Source of the DNA: Paracyclopina nana
Taxonomy: Eukaryota > Arthropoda > Copepoda > Cyclopoida > Cyclopettidae
Length of the DNA stretch: 64,000 nucleotides
NCBI GenBank assembly: GCA_019096065.1
Contig: JAGUCH010000008.1
Span: forward strand, 997,001-1,061,000
Direction of reading: 5' to 3'
Shown: positions 52,056-63,557 of the stretch, piece by piece
How positions within the stretch are numbered: the first letter of the stretch is position 1
How the letters are laid out: every line of letters begins with the position of its first letter
Program-made: the position numbers and the translations under genes
Notes under the pieces: generated by a model
What the model was told of the DNA's origin: nothing
What the model saw: the letters and a program-made list of their open reading frames with translations, nothing else
Databases searched by the model: none

Positions 52056-55000
52056 ATAAATCATCTTTATTGAAACCTTCCCCATTTGAGCCTTAATGTG
52101 GTGTTCATGTGATTGAAAATGGTTTGTAAAAAAAAAGTGAAAATCACTCTTTGACTTGTTGATGGTATTTGACGGGAAACTTGATTGTCATTTGCACAAT
52201 TTAATTTCAGTTTTGCCAACTGAAATTGCTTTTTGAGGGAAAGCACTTGTAAAAGCAAATATTTCCTTGAATTTCATGTAGTCGATCATGATAACAGGCT
52301 TAAAATCGTGCTTTTAATTTTATATATAATTTCAATTAAAGACATCAAATTGAACTTTCAAATTGCATATCTAAAAAATATGGCCTTTAAAAAAAATGCT
52401 TTCTAAAAAAAAAATTGTCGCAATCAGATAATTTCCCTGCATAGATGAACATCACAAAATGAGGCGTTCATGTATGCTCAAAAATTCACGAATAAAATCT
52501 TGAATTAATTTTTAACAGCAATTTGACAAAAACTGCTAAAAATCACTTTTTAGCCATATATTTCAAATAGACAATTTGATTGTCATGTTTACAATCAAAT
52601 TTCAGTTGTAGATACTGAAATTGCTCGCTGTAGGAATACACTTGTAATTTTGAAGATTTCTTAGATGAACGTGGCTTCAATCTAGTTGAGCCAAGATTGG
52701 CATTACCAAGCAGAATCTTTGGTTTAGGGTTACCATAAAAAGTTTAGATAATGGCTGAGAAGGCATCGTTTTCGGTGCCTCCTGCTGAGAATCAAAATGC
52801 TATTCAGACACCTCCAGGTCACGATTTTAACACTAACTATAGCAGCTCAAGTGACAAAGAACCCACGATTTTGATGTCATCATTATTTCCCTTTGAATGT
52901 TTCAATTCTAAAAGCTGATTCACTTTCTTTGGTTACAAAGCCTTTTTTCACGTGGAGTGCACAGTGGAATATTTCTTCATTTTGGCCCTCATGAAATATT
53001 GACAACAGAGTTTTTCATTTTGGATATAGAAATAGTTGAAAATGAGAACTTTTTAAAATTGCGCGGAAATAAATTTGTATTAAAATTTCTTCATTTTGCC
53101 CTTCCTAAAAAATTGTTATTGCTTCATTTTTGATGCAGAACACTTTTTAAAACTCGTAAAAACTAAATTGCAAAGTGGAATATTTTTCATTTTGGTGCTC
53201 TTAAGAAATTGAAAGTGTACCATGAATAGCAAAATAATCCACTGTGCATGATTTTGATCAGCGGAATAATTCTTGATTCATACGCTAACTTTGAATTGAG
53301 GGATTTTTATATTGGCCGTAAAACGTAAAATTGATTTTTTTTTATGCTTGAAAAACGGAAAATATTCCATTGTGTATTATTTTGGAAATTGGAATATTTC
53401 TGTTCTTTGATTTTCATGTACAATAGAAAAATGTGGCTTTTTTTCTTGAAGCGTAAATATTGGAATTTTTCTATGCGCTACGAATAAATGAAAATAATCC
53501 ACTGTGCTTGCTTTTTAAAAGAGATGACAGTAGTGAAGATCTTTTGAATAAAAGAACCGTCTCATCTTCATCTATTCATCCACGATAAAATAGTGTTGAC
53601 TCAAGTTTCTTTATTATCACATTCCATTGCAGCGCATGCACAGTGGGCTATTTCGCCGTTAAAAACGCGCATCTCGGCCCAAAAAGTTTCTCCGCTTTTT
53701 TCACAATCTAACAACTCAATTAAAATTTCTATATTAATTTCTTTTCAAAAAATCCAAAGCACAATGGACAATTTCGTGATTTTGACGCGCATAAATAAAA
53801 GAGAGAATTTCCCCGTTTTTTTAAGGAAAAAAACCGGTACAAATATCTACTTTTTTAAAATTGGGCTTTGCTCACGGTGTAGTTACATTTTTCCCAATAA
53901 GGTAAAAAAGATGGCATTAGGAGTAACCTCCGATTCTTTTTCAAAGTCGCTTCAACTAGTTCGTCGCATAATCGTTATCATTTGGCTTTTTGACTTTTAA
54001 AAACGAAATATTTGGTGTTCTTGTCAAGAAACGAGAGATTTTCTGCCTTTTCCAGAAAGCTACACCGTGTATAAAGATTGCTTTTATTGGGCAAATTGTA
54101 ATGCAAAGCACACAATTATTACTCACTGTGCCTATAAAATGGCAACAAAACTGGATTAAATCTTACTTTTAAAAAGTTAGAAGACTAAAATATTTGTAAA
54201 TTAGTTGAAATATATCAAATCTGTTGAATTTAAAAATTGATCGGAGGTTCAATTTTTTAGATCGGGGCTTGTAGCGGAGCAGGTGCAAACAGAAACAGAT
54301 CGAAATTCAATTTTCAGCCTGCTTAGCCTACGCTGCTATTAGCTGGGCTATCATTAGCTCCTCCTAGCGGCAAAAATCATTACTAACAGAGCCTCCGTAA
54401 GCAAAGCCCAATTGCACGGATTTCTAATGATGCATCAATATTTTCTATAGAAAATTCATCTGAACTAAAAATAATGCTCATTAATATTCATCATTTCTAT
54501 TTTAATTTTCTATTACAAAAATGCTTTTTTATTATTCAAATAAATCTTTACAGGGGTTCCATATTCAATTTGTCTACCCGTCACAACTTTTGATATGCGA
54601 TCCTTCCACTACATGACTTGCATTAATAGAATGCTCAGACTTTTTTGTTTTCGCATTCAGGTTGTTGGCCAAAGAGTAATCTCGGCATTTTGAAAACAAT
54701 GGACATGGCTGAAAATCCTGGGTAAACACCAAAAAAGAGCCTTTAGTATTGGCGACCCATTGTCTTGTCAAAAGGGGTCAAGCCTATAAAACTTCAAAGC
54801 CTTCTAAGCAATTCTCAATGCCCACTCATTTCCACCCATAAAATGTAGAGCTCGGAAATGGAGCGAAGCGACGCTCAAAGCGAAGCGGAGCGTGGCAAAA
54901 ATCAAAATTACGTTGAGCGCAGCTGACTGTTTGTGTTTTGTATTTGAGGCCTGTTCAGCTGCTTTTTATGACCGTTATTTTTGGAGATTTTAACCAGCCA

Positions 55001-55196
55001 AAAATGGCCCTACCGTACTTTATCTTATAAGCCCAATTTTGGTCAAGAAAACTCGAAAAATGCTGAACCATGCTAATGGAAAATAATTTTCCGAAATATT
55101 GCCAATAACTGTCTTCTACTGAAAGTTTCGAAGTTTCATAGCGTTAAATAAAGCGCAATAATGGAGCGCAGCTCTGATTACAATTGATTAAACTTC
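52056..55196. other. Gene-free repeat-rich region
   Basis: No supported gene; the frame at 53593-54000 lacks any recognisable feature. Contains motif cluster 3 (52959-53770) and a pair of similar segments around 52140-52220 and 52500-52640 that share TTTCAGTTNNNNNNACTGAAATTGCT. A GC-richer patch at 54840-54900 (GCGAAGCGACGCTC) precedes the minisatellite. Confidence 0.5.
52959..53770. repeat. Cluster of CACAGTGGATTATT motifs (cluster 3)
   Basis: Copies at 52959-52974 (inverted), 53231-53248, 53361-53374, 53491-53508, 53638-53653 (inverted) and a weak one near 53759. Three consecutive copies are exactly 130 bp apart. Adjacent GCGCAT-type words: TATGCGCTACG before 53491, ACGCGCATC after 53638, ACGCGCATA after 53759. 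Confidence 0.8.
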
Positions 55197-55735
55197 AGTA
55201 GATCGCTAAATAAAGAAGCGTAGCGCTAAATAAAGTAGCGTAGCGCTAAATAAAGTAGCGTAGCGCTAAATAAAGAAGTGTAGCGCTAATTAAAGTAGCG
55301 TAGCGCTAAATAAAGTAGCGTAGCGCTAAATAAAGTCGCGTAGCGCTAAATAAAGTCGCGTAGCGCTAAATAAAGTAGCGTAGCGCTAAATAAAGTCGCG
55401 TAGCGCTAAATAAAGTAGCGCAGCGCAAAATAAAGTAGCGTAGCTCCAGAAAAAGCAGTGTATCATTAAATAAAGCTGCGTTATGTTAAATAAAGAAGCA
55501 TAAAAGTAGTAGTAGCACTAAATTAATTTTAGTATCGCCTAATGAACTTTCGTAGCGCTAAATAAAGTAGCGTGGGGCTAGGTAAAATAGCGTAGCGCTA
55601 GGTGAAGTAGCGTAGCGCTAACCTAATTAAGCTTTTTGCTCTATATAAAGTAGATTATCGCCTAATAAACTATCGTAGCGCTAAATAAAGTAGCGTAACG
55701 CTTAAAATAGTAGCGTAGCTATTAAAAAAGCGTAA
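55197..55735. repeat. 20-bp minisatellite (AGCGCTAAATAAAGTAGCGT)
   Basis: About 12 near-perfect copies of AGCGCTAAATAAAGTAGCGT at 55197-55450, then decayed copies to 55735. Each unit holds the palindrome AGCGCT. A tRNA-Asp gene begins 33 bp after the array. Confidence 0.92.
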
Positions 55736-55768
55736 TTAAGCGGATTTGCTGATGAAAGTAAAAAGTTC

Positions 55769-55840
55769 CTCCCCGTCGGGGAATTGAACCCCGGTCTCCC
55801 GCGTGACAGGCGGGGATACTTACCACTATACTAACGAGGA
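55769..55840 (-). tRNA. tRNA-Asp (GTC)
   Basis: Identical over 72 nt to the gene at 15195-15266, including TCCTCGT/ACGGGGA acceptor stem and anticodon GTC. On the minus strand it is followed by AACTTTTT, a pol III terminator. Confidence 0.96.
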
Positions 55841-57673
55841 TTACCTGCATATTCTGAAAAACAAAACAAACTTTAAACATCAGAATGAAAATCGTGATGG
55901 TTGCATTAACTTTTTTTGTTAGTGTGTGGCTGACTGAAAAAGATTTATTTGATTATGCTCGCGCGTTTTTCGTGTTGTGCATTACTTACAACTACTTTTC
56001 AAGCCACGTGCCCATCACAAAGTCCATTTATCAGCCATTTTTTCAGCTGATTTGATGCTATCTACGTTTTTACTGGTTTTTCCATAAATAAAAATGTCTT
56101 CTTTCAAATGGAAAAAAAAATCAAGCAAAAACCAAAATTCAAGAATTAACCTGGGCCCACAGTGGACTATTTTGGAGTGTTGGCGCGCATACTTTTTTTC
56201 TAGAATTATTTTAGTTTTGCTTGCTTGCTTTATCATAACTAGATTTGAAATTAGTATTCAACATTAAGAAATATTTTAAGCCGATAAGTAAGTCCAAAGT
56301 GTACTAAAGAGTTATTTGAAGTTATTTACATAGAAAACGTGCTTGAAGAGTCAAAAGATCAGTTGGAAGGTCGGCTATTGACGGCTTGATTTACGTCTAA
56401 GATCATCTGCTTTTATGTTCTAAATGCCTTTTAAATGCACGTTTTTCCATGCACTCTTATAGGCAAGCAAAAAGCTTTTAAAAAAACTTTGAACATTTTG
56501 AACCCATTTCAAAAAATGTCTCTTGAAGAAATCAAGCCAAATTTTCAATTTTGGCCAAAATTTCAAGATTGTTTATGATTCTGCTCAAAATGGCCAAATT
56601 GGAGTAAAATAGAATTTTTTGAGGTTTTTTGGAAATGACAATAATAATAGTTTTTTGCTTATGAAAACAATAGTTTTTTAAAAACCATTTTGAATGAAAT
56701 ATGTCCCATAATTTCATTTTCATAAAGTACAGATTAGAAAAATGCAGCGAAAATCATGACAATCATTATTGAGCCATGGGAAAAAGTCAAAGTCAACAAG
56801 CCAGTTTTCCTTTATGAACTTGTCACTTGAGTGAAAATGGGCTTTATTGTGACTGGAGTCGCGCATTCATTTCTTTTGGCGCTTTTGTGCCATGGAGGAA
56901 TTCGCGGTAGCCGCGCTTTGCGCGGCTCTACGCGGTTCAAAATTTCTTACCCTGCTTCAGTTGATTTGAGAGCTTGTAAGAGTCAACATACATAACATTG
57001 ACCATTCTCACACCTACTTAAACAGATAAAAAACTTAAAAAAAGGATCCTTTCAGATAAAGTTGAAAAAGGTAAGTTTGGATTTAGGAATTGCCTGCTTC
57101 AAAGCATGCATGTCTATGAAATTAATTTTGCACCCTGGGGTGGATGTGAATGTGGTTTTCTAATGATTATGATAAAAGATATCAGGCTGTTTTTGAAAGA
57201 GAAAGTATAACTAGAGCTGAATGTTGTGGTGGGAGGCAAATTAATGAGCCGAGATCAGTATTCATAACAACAGGGTGGTCTTTTCTGCTAGGGAACCATT
57301 TTAATTCAGGATCTGATCCATTTCTTTTTTGTTTGGTCTTTGGTGGGGCATCACTTAAAAACCTATTGACAGAGGAATAGCCAAAAGTCATAGAGCATCT
57401 TGGTAATTATAGATGCTATGCAGATCATGCGATGAGTGCATGATCACAAGCGTTCTTTTTTTAAGCGATATGCCTGTATTTTAAAGGCAAGACTATTTTC
57501 TGGGAATACTATGATTCCAATCTTAATCCTGGGTCATTTGGAGACTTTTTTATTAATGCAACTTTTTTGTTGGGGCATTCCTTGCCACTGATCCAAGCCA
57601 TGGTCCCAATTGATTCGCTTTCAAAAGCGCTCTTTTCTTAAAAGGCTAAAATAACTTAATTCATTTCAGAGCC
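55841..57673. other. Upstream region of zinc-finger gene 4
   Basis: No coding exon is supported. A CACAGTGGACTATTTTGG motif lies at 56160-56177 followed by GGCGCGCATAC. A GC palindrome CCGCGCTTTGCGCGG is near 56910 and resembles the one at 1669. A 3' splice site (TCATTTCAG ending 57669) just before the ATG indicates a 5'-untranslated exon somewhere upstream. Confidence 0.5.
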
Positions 57674-58378
57674 ATGCTTGAAGAAGATGAACTGCACCTA
57701 GTGATTGACTTGAAGAAGGAGAACCAAGCTCCCAAGTGGCCATGTCAACAATGTGGCAAAACCTTTGTGCAAGCTTCTAATTACAAGACTCACTTAAAGG
57801 TGCATGGGCTCAACATTGATCAGCTGTTCATTTGTCCAGTCTGTGGCAGGGATTTCTGCTACAAAAACAGCCTGGCCATTCATTTGGCCACTCATGAGAG
57901 CAGTAATAGTCCCTTCTCATGCTCATTCTGCCCAAAGAGCTTTGTCTTCAAGTCAGACCTGGACAAGCATGAAAATATTCATACCAAGAAGAAAAAGTAT
58001 GCCTGTGATCAGTGCTCAAAGACATTTCTGCATCAATCAAGTCTCAGGGTCCATCTGAAGACTCATCCAGGCTTCAACTCAGCCATGTTTGAGTGTCCAC
58101 ACTGTGGACTGAGAACCAATGATGCCTCCAACCTGAGAAGCCACCTGAAAATTCATACTGGGGAGAAACCCTATCAGTGCCAAGAGTGTGGCAAAAAATT
58201 TGCCAGAACTTCAGACCTCAAGCAGCATCTGCTGATCCATGATGAGTCCAAAAGCCATTTTAAATGCTCCATTTGTGACAAGTGCTTCAAGTCCAGGAAA
58301 GGCTGGGTGAAGCATAAGCAAAACTTCCACCAGGATGTGATCAAGTCCATGCTTTCTATTGAGCTCACAGATGAATAA
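57674..58378 (+). CDS. Seven-finger C2H2 zinc-finger protein 4
   Basis: 234 residues, uninterrupted after a 5'-UTR splice acceptor four bases before the ATG. A short acidic lead (MLEEDELHLVIDLKKEN) precedes seven C2H2 fingers: CQQCGKTFVQASNYKTHLKV, CPVCGRDFCYKNSLAIHLAT, CSFCPKSFVFKSDLDKHENI, CDQCSKTFLHQSSLRVHLKT, CPHCGLRTNDASNLRSHLKI, CQECGKKFARTSDLKQHLLI and CSICDKCFKSRKGWVKHKQN. One canonical TGEKPYQC linker joins fingers 5 and 6. These are sequence-specific DNA-binding fingers of the general Kruppel type. Its codon and word use differ from zinc-finger genes 1-3, lacking their TGTCAC expansion. The TAA stop is embedded in AATAAA. Orthology not recognised. Confidence 0.9.
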   Translation: MLEEDELHLVIDLKKENQAPKWPCQQCGKTFVQASNYKTHLKVHGLNIDQLFICPVCGRDFCYKNSLAIHLATHESSNSPFSCSFCPKSFVFKSDLDKHENIHTKKKKYACDQCSKTFLHQSSLRVHLKTHPGFNSAMFECPHCGLRTNDASNLRSHLKIHTGEKPYQCQECGKKFARTSDLKQHLLIHDESKSHFKCSICDKCFKSRKGWVKHKQNFHQDVIKSMLSIELTDE

Positions 58379-59075
58379 AATACTACACTTAATATAAATA
58401 TCTTGCAAAAAATGCTCAAAATCAGAATGTTAGCTTACAAAGCTAGCAATACATTTTTTCAGGTAATAAAGCAGGTTCACCTTTATTTGGCCAAGTTCAA
58501 AATTACAAAAATCAAATTTATGTCAAACTTATGGTAATTTTTAGCTTATACAATTATCACTCTAACTAGAAAAAAATCCAAAAACCTCAATCTTGCTCTA
58601 GAAATTGTTGATTTTATAGTACAAAACTTTACTTAGTTTTTGCTTATTAACTTAAAATCTCACTTTTTTCAACATTCTTAAGAAAATAGTAGATGACTTG
58701 ATTTTGAGTTAAGATAATTATTGGATTATTTAATTTCTTGAAGGTCATGTGGCTTGAAAAAGCGGCTTGAGGCAAATTTACAGAAAATTCCGAGGTTAGC
58801 AGAATCAACAGAATAAATGGTAGTCGATGCATTGGAAGTGACAACCAGAGGCCCCCTATGGAGTGACCCACTGCAGCTTTTCTCCATTTGAGTTTGGTTC
58901 GATTCTTGGCATCAAAGCCATAATTCACTATGATGTCACGTGACTACTTCACCACAAATGTTTTCCCCCAAAATATGAGGAAAATTAAAAATCGAACATA
59001 ATTCAAAAATCAAGACTTAAAAACATTTATGAAGGTAAAAAACTAAAATTTGAAGAATTTAAAAAATAAAAAATC

Positions 59076-59147
59076 CTCCCCGTCAGGGAATTGAACCCCG
59101 GTCTCCCGCGTGACAGGCGGGGATACTTACCACTATACTAACGAGGA
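59076..59147 (-). tRNA. tRNA-Asp (GTC), T-stem variant
   Basis: Same 72-nt sequence as the other tRNA-Asp genes except for one C-to-T change in the 3' side of the T stem (CCCTG instead of CCCCG), which turns a G-C pair into G-U. Should still fold. Minus-strand flank after the gene has ATTTTTTATTTTTT. Confidence 0.94.
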
Positions 59148-59989
59148 TATCTTGTGAAATAGATTATTTCTTTTGGTATTAATTTTCAAATATTCAATTT
59201 TGGCTGAGCTGGATCTTTTTTGTGTGAACAAGGAGTGATCTATGGTTAATCCCGACTCCATTCAAGCCTACTCACTCTTTATTGATGTCTATCTAGTTGG
59301 CATGTGCCAGCTTGACATACTTTACTGATATGAGATGAAAAAAACTGATAGCCAAACTATTTCAGTACAATGCATAATCCCATTTGGAAATTCACTCACT
59401 TTACCCAAAAAGACTTGTGGAAAAAGGGGCTTTTTTAAATTTGTGTCTAAGCACTGAGATGGCCTATGCAATAGAGATTTCAACTAGTGGCCACAGTGGG
59501 GCAAATTTCTCCCATAATATTCGGGTACTACACCTAGAATTAGGCTGGTCATCAAGTTCTCGTTTTCTGAAGGTGATAACTTCATCCTGGCCAAATTTCC
59601 CCTTGGCACGAAAAGAATGACAGATTGAGGGCTTGCTCGAAATCCCCGCGGCATTACATGGAACTGGTAGTTGCCAATTACCCATTGCTGACATGGAGCA
59701 TGTACCAAAAAGAACCCCGAGTCCAGTTGAAAAATAGGATTTTGACGGAACAAAGAAAAAGTCTAGCATTACTAAGAATGTACAGTATTATAGTGCTGAA
59801 TTATTGTTTTTTTAGCGCTCATTATCTTTAATGTTGCGCTCAAATGCTTCGCGAACATTTTGTTGAAAGCGCTCATTGCCTTCTGTATTGCGGCTTATTA
59901 CCTTATACAGTCTGACCGTTCAAAATTGGACGGTGCGGGAATCAAAACCCCACTAAGTGTTTGACATCGCTTGGCCAAGTAAATAAAAT

Positions 59990-60235
59990 TTTATTTTCAA
60001 CTTATTATAAGTTTTTTTACGTAAGGTACAAATAAGTTTTTATGAAAATCTTATTATGAACTTATTTGCCAAAAAAAAAAAGTGCCTCAATTTATGTCAA
60101 CTTATTTTCAACTTCAAATAAGTCACTTATTTTGCTGACAATAAGTCACTTATAAAAGACTTAATAAGATCTTATCAAGGACAATTTATTTTTAACCTTA
60201 ATGCAATTTTATTAAGTACTTAATAAGTTGCTTAA
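59990..60235. repeat. AATAAG/CTTATT short-repeat cluster
   Basis: At least nine copies of AATAAG or CTTATT in both orientations within about 245 bp, including AATAAGTCACTTATT and a second AATAAGTCACTTA. They begin about 240 bp beyond the 3' end of the transposase-like gene. Similar AATAAG and ACTTACGTAAGT words occur beyond its 5' end near 63800-63835. Confidence 0.7.
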
Positions 60236-60478
60236 AATCACTTCTGGAAGTTTGAATGACTTGGCTAGTAATCGGAATTTCATTTTTTTATAATGAGGTT
60301 TTTAAATGTAATTAACAAAGTAAAACGATTACTTTTGAAAATAAGCAATGTGTTGGCTTAAAAATGTGTTTATATTTCAATTTTCAATTGTTTCTTTGTT
60401 GAATTTTGACAATAGTATTCATAATCTTGATTTTGGAATGTTAAAATTTTCGCACTTTTTAACAATTTGTTAAAAAAG

Positions 60479-63400
60479 TTAAACAATAAAAGACTCGTTT
60501 GGAATTGCAAATATCACATTTCCGCAAGTGCCAGCCTTGCACATGATTTCTTCAAATTGAATGACTATCTTTGATGGCGCATCATCATTTTTGGCAATTT
60601 GTCTTATAAAGACGTCATTTAAATCTAAATCACCGATTTCAGGGTAGAAGTGGCGTTGCGTTGAGATTTCTTCAGCAAGGAATCCTTCTGGATGGTCATC
60701 TGTCAGCTTGTAGTATTTGCCATGATAAGTCGCAACCAAGTTGTTACAGGCTCTTTTTGGACCCTCACGAATGGACAACTTCACTTTGGGTTTGCAGTTG
60801 TGGCGCTTCATGTTATTTATAAATGACTTGGTCATGACTTGTTTCGCAAAAGAAAGAGTATTTGGAATGATGATCCTTTTAAGGTAGGAGAAGTATCCTT
60901 CGAACTTGATTGCAGACATGGTACTTAGCAAACCTTTGCCACGCACTTGCAAAGTGTGGTTGAAAGCGTGAATATTAAATACGCAATTTTCTTCACCAAA
61001 AGCCTTTTCAAATTCTTCATAGAAGCGTTTGTGCCACAAAAGGGCTTTTTGTTCATTCATTTTGCGCGATATGATGCTATCAGGCATCAAGGCCATACGC
61101 ACAATGACGACAAAGTAAATCCAAGTTCGACGAACAGAGCGGTAGACGTCACTTTGCAAAGCTTCATAAAAAGCTTGAAAGCCGCACACAATAATGGCCA
61201 TAAATTCAACGGCTTTGTAATGAATGAAGCATGAATTCATTTCTCTTGGACGCCGAGGGAATTCATTTGGAATATCAGTTGCCATCCAAATTGTGTCGAA
61301 TGCTTTTGAGACGACATTGCCTGCGTCACTTAGCCACTTTTGATCTTTTTTCGGCTGGAGCACTAAGGTCATGATAAGGCGGCACACTCCCAAGTTAATG
61401 TTGTGCATGGGGTCAACAGGTGAGTCATCGATGATGGAAAAGTATTCCAATCTGAGCAGAGGGCTGTATCCCTGAATGCCGTATCGTTTTGATTTCTGGA
61501 TAGTGCCGGGTCGATCTCTAATAGCTTCCGCTATATCAATCCATTCAGCCATTGTGCGTGGCTTATACTTGGCTGTATAAGAGGGATACGTCATCTTTCG
61601 GAATTTCTTGTTGAACTTTCCAACAGCCAAACACCTCTCACAAGAGAAGTAGCCATTATGGCCAACGAACTCTTTAAATGCCGATCGCATTGGAGTGTCC
61701 CCCAAATACTTTCTCACTGTGAAATCGTTAAGAATGGCTTCATCAATTATTTTGCTAATCAAATTCAGCATCTTTGTCTCATGTCCCTTTCTCTTAACTT
61801 GTATGGCCAATGGCCACACGTCTTGGCAGTCGTTGAACCTTACACATGTGACGTTCATTGATGCATCGCCACTTTTAGTTAAAGGCACGCCATCACTGAA
61901 AAGGTCCACTTCTTTCTTCCTGCCTTCCTCACTTTCGAGTGTTACGTCATGAATCTTTAGAAAGAACTTGTAAAGTTCAAACAGTGAGACATATGCCCAC
62001 TCACACATCATCTTGAATCTTGGCCTGGGGAACTCCTTACGTGGGTATTTGTCCCCTGCATGTGCGTAAGTTTCTTTGTCAACTGTATCAAAGAACTCAT
62101 AGATCATCTTGATCTTTGGTATTTCCTTTTCGAAGTGCTTTCTAAGAGTTGGATAGGTGTACCAATCTCTGACGTCAGACATTAAAGCACTGACATAGTT
62201 CCAGATGACATTAGCCTGAATTTCTTTTAAGGCCAATTCACTGCACATTGCCATGTAGTTTTGGTAATAAGCCTCATCTTGTTGCTGTTCTGTTGGCAAA
62301 TTGTCGAATTCGGCAAAGAGCTCTTCAAACTTTTGCCTACTCATTTCACGCAATTTGTGAACTTTAGCATGACCATCGTCTGGGTCTACGTAGTCAGGTG
62401 CATTCATGTGCTCATCGACCTCTTGTAGGTATGCGTTGTAGTCGATATTCTGTGTTCCTTCTGTTGACCGCTCAGATACCTCCGCTGGAGTGCGTTCACC
62501 TGTCCTGGCAAGCAGTGATTCACTTACCTGAAAATCAAGAAGAGTAAAGTCATTATAAAGAAAAAATTGAATGGAAGTTTGTCATTTTACATTGTCATGG
62601 GAACTCATTTCATTTTCAGAGCCAGTGAAATCTACATCTGCCAAATCATCATCGCTCCCGCTTTCTGCGTTATCTACAAAATCAGCTCCTTCAAGTACTA
62701 GTGGAGCAATGTTGTCGTTATCAACGTTTTCTTCATTTTCGGTGTCAGAAATTGTGTCACTGGCCTCCTCATCGTAGGAATCATTCACAAAAGTCTTTTC
62801 GCCATTTTCGAATAAGGCACTGTTAGCTTTGTTATCAATGTCATTTTCATCATCCAATCCCACTATTTCAGGCAATTCTGGACTATCAACAGTGGGATCA
62901 ATGACCTCTCGTCCAATTGGAGTAATCCTGTTTGATGAGATTTTTTCACCCGGATACAACTCTTGCGTGCCGAATTCAAGATTGTTGGTAAAGTCGTCAT
63001 TCAATTCCCCTGAGGATTCGGACTCGTCGGCGTCACTTTGAGCATTGTCGCGCACACTGGAAAAAGAATTTAATAAACGACTCGTAAGTGTTAATTTAAA
63101 TTGACGACTCACATATCAATCAATGATCCACTTAGACAGTGATCACTACTGTCTCCTTTGGCGTAAGCATCAACACGTTCTTGCTCTCTTTGGCGTCGAA
63201 TTTGCAGAAGAGCTTCATGTTTAGCCTTTATAACGGCCATGTCCACAAACAGACCAGGACGTGGGCTTGGATTTCCAGTTGACGTCGACGGAATACCCAG
63301 TAGGTTGTGCGCTGCCCTTTCATACTGACTCCTGTTAAAGAGTCCCATTAATTCAAATAAAAGCTATGATTTTTTTTAAAAATGCCTTACTCATCGTCGA

Positions 63401-63557
63401 CGCTTAAATTTTGAGTTCGAAGAATTTCTTCTGCACGAATCCGATCTAGTTCTTGTTCGGCTTGCTTGGCGAGAAGTTTCTCTTTCTCACGTTGCAAGCG
63501 CTTCCTCTCTGTTGGTCCGAATCGCTTTTTAGGCCTTTTTTCAATTTTGCGAGGCAT
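60479..63557 (-). CDS. Transposase-like protein (Tnp2/Transposase_21 type)
   Basis: Four exons in phase: 63557-63391, 63331-63113, 63056-62591 and 62527-60479, encoding 966 residues without breaks. The N-terminus is basic and coiled-coil-like (MPRKIEKRPKKRFGPTERKR), followed by a long acidic region in exon 3 (SGSDDDLADVDFTGSENE). The last exon carries the family core: SDGVPLTKSGD, DTPMRSAFKEFVGHNGYFSC with ERC, and VDPMHNINLGVCRL, which parallel the DGVPL, D-A-P-A-R-A...GHTGYFGCEKC and DYMHLVCLGV blocks of metazoan Tnp2-like transposase proteins related to EnSpm/CACTA elements. It may be a live element or a domesticated host gene; I did not find clear terminal inverted repeats. Short AATAAG repeats beyond the 3' end could be subterminal binding sites. 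Confidence 0.75.

Larger units (their letters stand above)
58379..60478. other. Spacer containing a tRNA gene and AATAAG repeats
   Basis: Apart from the tRNA-Asp at 59076-59147 and the AATAAG cluster at 59990-60235, I see no gene. Frames at 59384-59831 lack recognisable features. A short palindrome CCGTTCAAAATTGGACGG lies near 59917. Confidence 0.5.

Noticed and set aside
53593-54000. 135-codon plus-strand frame
   Set aside because: Includes two of the dispersed motif copies and has no protein features.
59951-59962. CACTAAGTG as the CACTA terminus of the transposase-like gene
   Set aside because: No matching inverted CACTA end or target duplication was found on the far side within the window.
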